Shown: in pieces, positions 41,240 to 48,404 of the stretch
Numbering within the stretch: position 1 is the stretch's first letter
Layout of the letters: the number at the start of each line of letters is the position of its first letter
Source: Flemingiibacterium sp045636265
GTDB lineage: Bacteria; Bacillota; Clostridia; Oscillospirales; CAG-272
Direction: 5' to 3'
Assembly (NCBI GenBank): GCA_045636265.1
Contig: JAZTXD010000076.1
Coordinates: 1 to 64,000, forward strand
Length of the DNA: 64,000 nt
Position numbers and translations under genes: made by a program
The notes under the pieces: model-generated
Told to the model about the DNA's origin: nothing
Databases searched by the model: none
Seen by the model: only the letters and a program-made list of their open reading frames with translations

Positions 41240-42787
41240 ATGGCAAACTGGTTTAATAATGCTGTGGTTTACGAAATATATCCCCAGTCTTTTAACGATA
41301 CAAACGGGGATGGCATCGGCGATCTTCGCGGAATTACCGAAAAACTCGACTACATCAAAGATATGGGATTTAACGTAATCTGGCTTAATCCCATTTGCGA
41401 GAGCCCCATGCGTGATGCAGGCTATGACATCACGGATTTCTACAAGGTGGACAAGCGATACGGCACAAACGAAGATTACAGAGCGCTTTGTGACGCGGCG
41501 CATGAACGCGGAATGAAGGTGATGTTTGACATCGTGCCCGGCCACACCTCCGTTGACCACCCGTGGTTTCAAAAATCCGCAATGGCAGAGGAAAACGAAT
41601 ACACAGACAGATATGTCTGGACAGACGATACATTTGACAACGAAGAGGGCGTAAAGGGTTACAGTGAGCGCAACGGAAACTACATCACAAACTTTTTCTG
41701 GCATCAGCCGGCGCTCAACTATGGCTACGCCAATCCAGATCCCGCAAAGCCCTGGCAGCTTCCGCTGGATCATCCGGCTTGTCTTGCAAATCGCGAGGAG
41801 CTTCGCAAAATATTTGATTTCTGGATAGACCTCGGCACCGACGCGTTCCGCGTTGATATGGCGGCAACTCTCATCAAGCGCGACTGGGACAGAAAGAACG
41901 TAACGGCGCTGTGGACCGAAATGCGCGAGTATATAAGCTCAAAAAATCCCGACTGTCTGCTTGTTTCCGAGTGGGGCTCCCCGGCAAAGGCGATAAATGC
42001 AGGATTCCACCTCGATTTTCTGCTCCACGATACACATTCGGCATACACATCGCTCTTCCGTCACGAAAACGGGCGAAATACTACCAAGCTTTACATAGGT
42101 CACAGCTATTTCAGTAAAGACGGCGGCGGATTTTTAAATGAGTATCTCGACTGCTTCATGGGACATCTTAACGCCACAAAGGGTAAAGGCTACATCGGTC
42201 ACATAACCGGCAACCACGACATACCGAGAATTTCGCTTGGCAGAGATGCCGATGAAATAAAGACCGCCATGGCTTTCCTCTTTACCATGCCCGGCGTTCC
42301 GTTTGTATATTACGGCGACGAGATCGGCATGGCATATAACAAGGATATCCTTTCCAAGGAGGGCGGATATAACCGCACCGGTTCCCGTACTCCGATGCAG
42401 TGGGATGACACTAAAAATCACGGCTTTTCTATAAGCGACACCCCATATCTTCCGACTGACAGTTCACCCGCTGCGCCAACTGTTGCCGCGCAGATTGCAG
42501 ACGGCAACTCCATTCTCAACTGTGTGAAGGCTCTCGCCAAGATTCACCGAGAATACAGTGCACTTTGGGCGGACGGAGAATTTAACGTTATCACATCGGG
42601 ATATCCGTTTATCTTCGAGCGTTTCGCTGACGGAAAACGTCTGCTTATTGCAATCAATCCGTCGGATGCGGAATATTCCAATAAGATTCCTAAGCTTGCG
42701 AAGATTCTGCTTTCGCAAAACGCCAAAGTTGACGGCGACACACTTACCCTCGGCGGCGTAAGCTTCATAATTGCAGAGGAGATCTAA
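41240..42787 (+). CDS. GH13 alpha-glucosidase/alpha-amylase-family enzyme
   Basis: A 515-residue cytoplasmic alpha-glucan hydrolase or transferase. The barrel opens with VVYEIYPQSFNDTNGDGIGD and NVIWLNPICESPMRDAGYDI. The catalytic triad is Asp206 (DAFRVDMAAT), Glu244 (LLVSEWGSP) and Asp327 (TGNHDIPR). Conserved region I is unusual: it reads DIVPGHTS (97-104), with Gly101 where most GH13 enzymes have Asn before the histidine. No signal peptide is present, so it acts on imported oligosaccharides. GAGG precedes ATG 41240; the frame opens slightly earlier. The stop overlaps the next start (TAATGA). Confidence 0.9.
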   Translation: MANWFNNAVVYEIYPQSFNDTNGDGIGDLRGITEKLDYIKDMGFNVIWLNPICESPMRDAGYDITDFYKVDKRYGTNEDYRALCDAAHERGMKVMFDIVPGHTSVDHPWFQKSAMAEENEYTDRYVWTDDTFDNEEGVKGYSERNGNYITNFFWHQPALNYGYANPDPAKPWQLPLDHPACLANREELRKIFDFWIDLGTDAFRVDMAATLIKRDWDRKNVTALWTEMREYISSKNPDCLLVSEWGSPAKAINAGFHLDFLLHDTHSAYTSLFRHENGRNTTKLYIGHSYFSKDGGGFLNEYLDCFMGHLNATKGKGYIGHITGNHDIPRISLGRDADEIKTAMAFLFTMPGVPFVYYGDEIGMAYNKDILSKEGGYNRTGSRTPMQWDDTKNHGFSISDTPYLPTDSSPAAPTVAAQIADGNSILNCVKALAKIHREYSALWADGEFNVITSGYPFIFERFADGKRLLIAINPSDAEYSNKIPKLAKILLSQNAKVDGDTLTLGGVSFIIAEEI

Positions 42788-43329
42788 TGAACGACTACAA
42801 AAATTTCACGGAATATGTTGTGAAGCCGGAGATGACGGCAAAAATCAAGCTTGCACGTGTGCTCCTCATTAGCGCATACACGGTTTTTACAGCAGTATAT
42901 TTGTTTATATTCTGGGTTCTGCTTGAGGGAGTTGCGCTTTTAATACTCCTGCCGTTTATACTTTTCGCTATAGTTAAGCTCACGTGGCGCTTTACTTGTC
43001 CGGAGTATGAGTATATAATCGAAGCCGGAGAGCTTTTGGTTGCCGTGATATACGGCGGTGCGGCAAGACGTGTAAAATGCAGAGTGTCGCTCCCCGATGC
43101 CACGCTTATAGCCCCATTTGATAACGAGCGTGAGAGGGTACTGAACGCTCCCGATATTTCGGACGTTAAAAGGTACTGCGCTTCGGAAAAAAACGATAAT
43201 GCATACATTTGCGTCTATCCTGCCAAGAACGGCTCGAAGAAACGTGCGCTTATATTTGACACCACCCCCGAAGCACAGCGCATAATGCGTATCTGCAATC
43301 CGTCTGCGTTCATCTCTTCCGGAAGATAA
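42787..43329 (+). CDS. Two-helix membrane protein (DUF6106-like?)
   Basis: A 180-residue protein starting at the last base of the GH13 stop. It has two adjacent membrane helices (about residues 22-64, with VLLISAYTVFTAVYLFIFWVL and VALLILLPFILFAIV). A beta-rich soluble domain follows, beginning EYEYIIEAGELLVAVIYGGAA and containing DAYICVYPAKNG-like and KRALIFDTTPEA-like stretches. The layout recalls the small DUF6106 family of Ruminococcaceae, but I cannot confirm this from memory. It is translationally coupled to the GH13 gene. Confidence 0.65.
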   Translation: MNDYKNFTEYVVKPEMTAKIKLARVLLISAYTVFTAVYLFIFWVLLEGVALLILLPFILFAIVKLTWRFTCPEYEYIIEAGELLVAVIYGGAARRVKCRVSLPDATLIAPFDNERERVLNAPDISDVKRYCASEKNDNAYICVYPAKNGSKKRALIFDTTPEAQRIMRICNPSAFISSGR

Positions 43330-43341
43330 AGGGAATAGTTT

Positions 43342-43387
43342 ACCGCCTTCGATAATATAATGTATCAAACATTATATCGGAGGCGGT
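43342..43387 (+). promoter_or_regulatory. Hairpin that sequesters the Shine-Dalgarno site
   Basis: The left arm (43342-43362) and right arm (43370-43387) pair over 18 positions with one G-U pair and a three-base bulge, around a seven-base loop. The right arm contains the GGAGG (43379-43383) of the following lipoprotein gene. No T run follows, so it is more likely a translational control element or inverted repeat than a terminator. Confidence 0.65.
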
Positions 43388-43388
43388 T

Positions 43389-43943
43389 ATGCGATTTTTT
43401 ACCTTTTGCGTGACGCTTTTGCTCACGCTTTTTTTTACATCGTGTACCATGAATGAGGATACTCAAAGACTCGCGTATCAGGACGGGAAATTGTATGTTG
43501 AGGCAATATTCACAATCGGGGATGAGAACATCCCGGCGGCGATAAATATTGAGAAAGCGGAGTATGACGAGAACGGCGTGATGCTTGCACGGAATGCGTC
43601 GCTGACATTCGGAGAAAACAGTATAATTTCGGGCGTTAGCTTTGAGTTTACCGGCGGCAAGACATATGTTTCATCGGGGGAGCTTAAAATACCGATAGAG
43701 GATGCGGCAGTTGTAAGCGGAATATCCGACATGATCTCGCTTTTCTGTATATCGGATGAATACTACTATTCATCCGAGAAAGTAAAGTCCGGAGGACTCA
43801 CATACGAGAAGAGTGTTTACGTAAACGGTGGGAACAGCGTTGAGGTGACGCTTGATCTTTCCTGCATGCTTCCGACCGATATTGTGGCAAGCATTGACGG
43901 GCGTACGATATCTGTGCACATAAATATGATTAAAGCCGAATAA
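43389..43943 (+). CDS. Predicted lipoprotein
   Basis: A 184-residue protein with a typical lipoprotein signal: basic start (MRFF), a hydrophobic core to residue 17 and a lipobox-like LFFTSC with Cys19 as the lipidation site. The mature part is beta-rich and acidic, with no motif I recognise. It lies 59 bases after the two-helix membrane protein and is the last gene of this run, followed by a bidirectional terminator. Its ribosome binding site lies in a strong hairpin. Function unknown; an envelope-associated role is suggested by the signal only. Confidence 0.75.
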   Translation: MRFFTFCVTLLLTLFFTSCTMNEDTQRLAYQDGKLYVEAIFTIGDENIPAAINIEKAEYDENGVMLARNASLTFGENSIISGVSFEFTGGKTYVSSGELKIPIEDAAVVSGISDMISLFCISDEYYYSSEKVKSGGLTYEKSVYVNGGNSVEVTLDLSCMLPTDIVASIDGRTISVHINMIKAE

Positions 43944-43990
43944 AAAACAGTCGCCATACCGATAGTCAATGCGGAAATGGCGACTGTTTT
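43944..43990. terminator. Bidirectional terminator between lipoprotein and FAD oxidoreductase genes
   Basis: A 14-bp perfect stem (arms 43944-43957 and 43977-43990) with A and T flanks separates the convergent genes. Confidence 0.88.
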
Positions 43991-44000
43991 ATATTTTATT

Positions 44001-45458
44001 TTAAAGTATTGCTCCGCCCTCGACAAGGATTCTGCGAAGCTCCTTAACATCAATTTCTTCGGGAGAAATTCCCGCCTTTGCTGCCATAGCAGCCGCAACA
44101 CCGGCAGCCTCACCGAGCTGCATACAGATTACCGACACACGAAGTGCACCGTGTGCAAGCTTTGTTGCCGAAACACAGCGACCGGAAACAAGCAGATTCT
44201 TCACCTTTTCGGGAACCATGATCGAGTAGGGAATATGGAAGCGCCAGTGGTTCATCTTGGCGTTTCGAATTTCTTCGGGAACCTTCGGTGCGTCAATGTG
44301 GTGACCTCCGCCGCCGATGGAATCATCGAAATCGCGTCCGGTCATAACGTCAATCGCCGTCATTCTGTATTTGCCGACGATGTGTCTGGTTTCACGGACG
44401 CCGATGTCGGGAACGTGTACTACCTTGGTGTTCTCAAAGCCGGGGTATGTGCGGCGGAGAATGTCTGTGATCTCAACTGCGCCCTTAAGCATAAGGTTGT
44501 GTCCCTTTGTAATGCTGGATGCGTCAAGACCGTCGCCGGGGAATTCATTATGTGTGCGTCCCCAGGACTGAAGAACCGCTCCGTCCTGCGAGGGGGAAAT
44601 GTATATCTGAACAGGAATTATCTTACGGTCTTTTCCGGTAATTGGATCGGGATTCTCAATTTGTACGCAGAAACAGCACATGTCGCCCTTGCGGTAGCTT
44701 TTGCGAACATCCTTAAGCTCCTGCTGTGCAATGCCTTGAAGCTCAAAGCGCTCGGGGTGCTCCTCAAGATAGTCAAAAAGCGCCTCATAGTCGATGTTTT
44801 CCGCGCGGTACATGATGCCCATGGGCTGCATCTGTCCCATGTATCCGTCGAACTCGTCCTTATCGACCTCGCTGTAGCCGACATTATATTCAACGCCTGC
44901 GAGTGCCGCGGCATCCGCGTCACCGGTTGTGTCGATTACACACCTTGCCGCATATTCCGTGAAGCCCTCTTTATTTACAACAACAACGCTTTTTACAGTA
45001 TCTCCATCCTTGCAGACATGGCACACGCGGCTGTCGTAAAGGATAGTTACGCCTGCCTTCTCGAGAAGCTCTATGATCTTATTCTGTACAGCATAGCGCT
45101 CTGTGAAAACATATCCGCCGCAGTCACCGTTTGTACCGGTCGCGCCGCCCTCGTCTATAAGTGACTTGCATATCTCGTGTGCAATACCGCCGGCAACCTG
45201 AACACTTCTCGGATTTGTGGCAAGCACATCGAGAACCTCTCTGTGATACTGCTCCACGTCCTTGCAATGCTCGGTGAACTTGGTAATACCTATGTTACCC
45301 TCTGTTACCATTCCGCCAACGGTGAACGAGCGTTCAAGAAGCAGAACTCGCGCACCCTGACGTCCTGCGGCGATAGCCGCAACTGTTCCGGCAGTTCCGC
45401 CGCCGCAGACGATAACGTCATACTCGCCGCCGAATTTTGCATCAACTGTAAATTGCAT
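44001..45458 (-). CDS. FAD-dependent oxidoreductase (FAD_oxidored family)
   Basis: A 485-residue flavoprotein. The dinucleotide-binding motif VIVCGGGTAGTVAAIAAGRQ is at residues 15-34, followed by the ribose-binding acidic end LLLERS and GGMVTEGNIG. A second conserved block VIDTTGDADAAALAG is near residue 175, and the C-terminal FAD-contacting segment LVSGRCVSATKLAHGALR is near 425. The family (Pfam FAD_oxidored) contains many proteins of unknown substrate, often next to glycoside-degrading genes. It has its own consensus promoter and ends at the shared terminator. The electron acceptor and substrate cannot be read from sequence. Confidence 0.85.
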   Translation of the reverse strand: MQFTVDAKFGGEYDVIVCGGGTAGTVAAIAAGRQGARVLLLERSFTVGGMVTEGNIGITKFTEHCKDVEQYHREVLDVLATNPRSVQVAGGIAHEICKSLIDEGGATGTNGDCGGYVFTERYAVQNKIIELLEKAGVTILYDSRVCHVCKDGDTVKSVVVVNKEGFTEYAARCVIDTTGDADAAALAGVEYNVGYSEVDKDEFDGYMGQMQPMGIMYRAENIDYEALFDYLEEHPERFELQGIAQQELKDVRKSYRKGDMCCFCVQIENPDPITGKDRKIIPVQIYISPSQDGAVLQSWGRTHNEFPGDGLDASSITKGHNLMLKGAVEITDILRRTYPGFENTKVVHVPDIGVRETRHIVGKYRMTAIDVMTGRDFDDSIGGGGHHIDAPKVPEEIRNAKMNHWRFHIPYSIMVPEKVKNLLVSGRCVSATKLAHGALRVSVICMQLGEAAGVAAAMAAKAGISPEEIDVKELRRILVEGGAIL

Positions 45459-45500
45459 TGTAAACCTCCGTTTGCAAATAATTGCATTTATTACACCTTG

Positions 45501-45529
45501 ATTGTATCATACTACGCCTGTATAGTCAA
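45501..45529 (-). promoter_or_regulatory. Promoter of FAD oxidoreductase gene
   Basis: On the minus strand, TTGACT (45529-45524), a 17-base spacer and TACAAT (45506-45501), 43 bases before the ATG. Confidence 0.78.
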
Positions 45530-45612
45530 GTGTTTTTTTCACGAAACATTTTCGGAATTTATATTTTTCTGACATTGCCCGAAATTAGCAAAAAATTAAG
45601 CAAAAAAAGAAT

Positions 45613-45637
45613 ACGCCTCACCTTTCCGGTGAGGCGT
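45613..45637 (-). terminator. Terminator of gpmI
   Basis: A 10-bp perfect stem (ACGCCTCACC / GGTGAGGCGT) with a five-base loop and a minus-strand T run, seven bases after the stop codon. Confidence 0.93.
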
Positions 45638-45644
45638 ACTTGAT

Positions 45645-47300
45645 TTATTTAACCTTGATTATTGACTCATCCCAAGCTGCGGGAGCTTCGTATCCGAGAA
45701 GATTTACCATAGTTGCCGCAACATTTGAAAGACCAAAGCTTCCGTCATCAGCCTTAACTTCATACTTGTCAGCGGTGTAGTTATCGTAAATATAGCAGGG
45801 GACGGGATTTAATGTGTGGCTTGTTTTAGCCTTGTAGGAGCCGTCCTTGTTCTTCTTGGGCTCACCGGACTTCTTGTCAAGCTCATACATCTCGTCTGCA
45901 TTACCGTGGTCAGCGGTGATGAGAGCTGCGCCGTGAAGCTTGTCAACAACAGCAAGGATACGTGCGAGCTGCAAGTCAAGCGCCTCAACGCTCACCTGAG
46001 TTGCGAGGAAGGAGCCGGTGTGACCGACCATGTCGCCGTTCGGGAAGTTTACACGCAGATACTTATACTTGCCGGATTCAAGGCATTCGATAAGCTTGTC
46101 GGTAATCTCTGCGCACTTCATCCACGGGCGCTGTTCAAAGGGAACAACGTCGGAGGGGATTTCGATATAGGTTTCAAGCTCTTCATTGAACTTGCCGGAC
46201 TTGTTGCCGTTCCAGAAATAGGTTACGTGACCGTACTTCTGTGTTTCGGAGATTGCAAGCTGGGAAACACCGGTGCCGGCGAGATACTCGCCCATGGTTT
46301 CGGTGATTTCAGGAGGAGAAACGAGATACTTCTTCGGAATGTGTAAATCACCGTCATACTCGAGCATGCCGGCATACACAACCTTGGGGTAGCGAACGCG
46401 GTCAAACTTGTCGAGATTTGCGTCGTCGAACGCCTTGGAAATCTCGATTGAGCGGTCGCCGCGGAAGTTGTAGAAAATAACGCTGTCGCCGTCGTTTACG
46501 GTGCCAACGGGCTTGCCGTCCTCAGCGATAACGAAAGGCGGGAGATCCTGGTCGATAACCTTGAGTTCCTCGCGGTAGGTCTTAACAGCGTCGGCGGCAC
46601 TTGCGAACTGTCTGCCCTGTCCGAGTACGTGTGTCTTCCAGCCAAGCTCAACCATGCCCCAGTTAGCTTCGTAGCGGTCCATGGTGATCTGCATGCGTCC
46701 GCCGCCGGATGCGATCTTGATATCATAAGATGCATCGCGAAGATCAGCGATAAATGCTTCAAACGGATCGATATATTCAAGAGCGGAGGTTTCGCCAACG
46801 TCACGTCCGTCGATGAGGATGTGAATACGTACGGTGGAAACGCCTTCCTCCTTTGCTCTTACGAGCATTGCCTTCAAGTGATCAATGTGGGAATGTACAT
46901 TTCCGTCGGAGAAGAGTCCGAGGAAATGGAGAGTGGAGTTATTTGCCTTAACGTTTGCAATAAGCTCCTGCCATGTTGCGGATGCGAACATTTTGCCCGA
47001 TTCGATAGACTGGGAAACGAGCTTTGCGCCCTGTGCGAATACCTGACCTGCACCGAGAGCGTTGTGTCCAACCTCGGAGTTACCCATGTCGTCATCGGAG
47101 GGAAGTCCGACAGCGGTGCCGTGAGCCTTGAGGTTTACGTGGGGATACTTTGCCGCGAGCATATCAAGAGTGGGGGTGTATGCCGCGTTTACAGCGTTTG
47201 CCGCATTTGCGGGAGCAACGCCGATACCGTCCATGACGATTGTGAGGACGGGGCCTTCAATTCCGGCAAAGCCGTTTGACTTGGTGAGTTTCTTGTCCAT
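45645..47300 (-). CDS. gpmI: 2,3-bisphosphoglycerate-independent phosphoglycerate mutase
   Basis: A 551-residue manganese enzyme of glycolysis interconverting 3- and 2-phosphoglycerate. The alkaline-phosphatase-like metal site begins at LTIVMDGIGVAP. The phospho-acceptor serine is in DDDMGNSEVGHNALG, substrate residues appear in HSHIDHL, DGRDV and NFRGDRS, and the second metal site in NFPNGDMVGHTG and ITADHGNADEM. It is about 40 residues longer than the common ~510, mainly through an N-terminal extension and a Lys/Gly-rich loop near SGEPKKNKDGSY. GGAGG supports the start. Confidence 0.95.
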   Translation of the reverse strand: MDKKLTKSNGFAGIEGPVLTIVMDGIGVAPANAANAVNAAYTPTLDMLAAKYPHVNLKAHGTAVGLPSDDDMGNSEVGHNALGAGQVFAQGAKLVSQSIESGKMFASATWQELIANVKANNSTLHFLGLFSDGNVHSHIDHLKAMLVRAKEEGVSTVRIHILIDGRDVGETSALEYIDPFEAFIADLRDASYDIKIASGGGRMQITMDRYEANWGMVELGWKTHVLGQGRQFASAADAVKTYREELKVIDQDLPPFVIAEDGKPVGTVNDGDSVIFYNFRGDRSIEISKAFDDANLDKFDRVRYPKVVYAGMLEYDGDLHIPKKYLVSPPEITETMGEYLAGTGVSQLAISETQKYGHVTYFWNGNKSGKFNEELETYIEIPSDVVPFEQRPWMKCAEITDKLIECLESGKYKYLRVNFPNGDMVGHTGSFLATQVSVEALDLQLARILAVVDKLHGAALITADHGNADEMYELDKKSGEPKKNKDGSYKAKTSHTLNPVPCYIYDNYTADKYEVKADDGSFGLSNVAATMVNLLGYEAPAAWDESIIKVK

Positions 47301-47343
47301 TGATATAAGCCTCCAAAAATATATTAAAAATCATTCACATTAT

Positions 47344-47371
47344 ATTATACACCCAAATTGTGAACAATCAA
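47344..47371 (-). promoter_or_regulatory. Promoter of gpmI
   Basis: On the minus strand, TTGATT (47371-47366), a 16-base spacer and TATAAT (47349-47344). Confidence 0.7.
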
Positions 47372-47411
47372 TGGCGGTAAGGAAATTTCTGAAAAATTTC
47401 TCAAATAAATA

Positions 47412-47448
47412 AATTGCCCGACAGCGAAAAGGCCTAATTCGGGCAATT
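47412..47448 (-). terminator. Terminator of GH116-lacI transcript
   Basis: A 10-bp stem (AATTGCCCGA / TCGGGCAATT) with a 17-base loop, followed by AT-rich sequence on the minus strand, 11 bases after the regulator stop. Confidence 0.82.
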
Positions 47449-47459
47449 AAACGAATGAA

Positions 47460-48404
47460 TTATGATTGAATTTGGATTTCCGCCTCGGTGTTATACACAA
47501 GCGTGTGTTCGATCTTGGCGGTGTACTTCTTACCCAAAATATAGTTTACACATTCCTCGGCAATTCTGTCGGTTGAATATTCCACGCTCAGAACACGTGT
47601 GTCGAAGCTTTGCAGCGCGGAGAGGTTGTCAAATCCCGCAATTTTTACATCTTTCGGGTATCCGAGGTGCTTTAATACGTTGATCGCATAGTAATCCGTT
47701 GCGCACACAACTGCCGAGAAGTCTGAAAGACCGTCGAAATCTGTGGCAATGCAGTGTCCTCTTTCCATTTCGGTCATAGCATCAACAAAGCCACGTGCCC
47801 GCAGACGCTGCGCGTTCGTGGAATGAAGCTCTCGCTTTAAAATCGGCGCAAAATAGACAATATCCCCCGTCGGCACTTCGCTCACAAGCTGTTTTGTCAG
47901 GTCATACATCGCCTTGCGGTCGTCGATACCGATATAGGTGAAATCGAACATGCGATTTCCGGTCAGAACAAGCGGCGTTTTCAGCGAGTGGAGATAATTC
48001 TCATATTCCTTGCTGTCGCTGCCCGTGGAAAAGAGGATGATACCGTCCACACCGATGTAACTTAAATATTCAAGCGATGTGCGCTCGCTCTTTTCGTCCT
48101 TGTCAGAAAACTGAAATATAACGGAATATCCGAATCTCTTGGCACTGTTTACTATACTCATGGCAAGCTTTGAGAAATATTCGTTGTACAAATCAAAGAG
48201 AATGACTCCGATAAGCATTGAATTTGAACCGTTACCGCCTTTGATGTTTGGCAGATAATCATATTCTCTTGCCACGGACAAAATTTTCTCTTTGGTTTTT
48301 TCACTTATTTCTCCACGGTCGTGCAGGGCACGGTCAACCGTACCCTGCGACACACCGCAAATTCTTGCAAGCTGTGTGGTGGTTATTTTCGAGAAGCGTT
48401 TCAT
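47460..48404 (-). CDS. LacI-family transcriptional regulator
   Basis: A 314-residue sugar-responsive regulator. Residues 1-60 hold the LacI helix-turn-helix and hinge (TTQLARICGVSQGTVDRALH, then EKILSVAREYDYLPN). The periplasmic-binding-protein-like domain follows (MLIGVILFDLYNEYFSKLAMS onward). It lies downstream of the GH116 gene on the same strand, with its ATG overlapping the GH116 stop by four bases (ATGA), so enzyme and regulator are translationally coupled. It probably controls the GH116 promoter in response to a beta-glucoside or its product. The effector is unknown. Confidence 0.9.
   Translation of the reverse strand: MKRFSKITTTQLARICGVSQGTVDRALHDRGEISEKTKEKILSVAREYDYLPNIKGGNGSNSMLIGVILFDLYNEYFSKLAMSIVNSAKRFGYSVIFQFSDKDEKSERTSLEYLSYIGVDGIILFSTGSDSKEYENYLHSLKTPLVLTGNRMFDFTYIGIDDRKAMYDLTKQLVSEVPTGDIVYFAPILKRELHSTNAQRLRARGFVDAMTEMERGHCIATDFDGLSDFSAVVCATDYYAINVLKHLGYPKDVKIAGFDNLSALQSFDTRVLSVEYSTDRIAEECVNYILGKKYTAKIEHTLVYNTEAEIQIQS

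Noticed and set aside
43977..45164. 395-codon plus-strand frame opposite the FAD oxidoreductase
   Set aside because: The minus strand encodes a clear flavoprotein with promoter and terminator; the antisense frame has no motif or ribosome site.
47355..47368. ATTGTGAACAAT near the gpmI promoter as a regulator site
   Set aside because: The arms are only five bases and the spacing does not fit Rex; it is probably chance in AT-rich promoter DNA.
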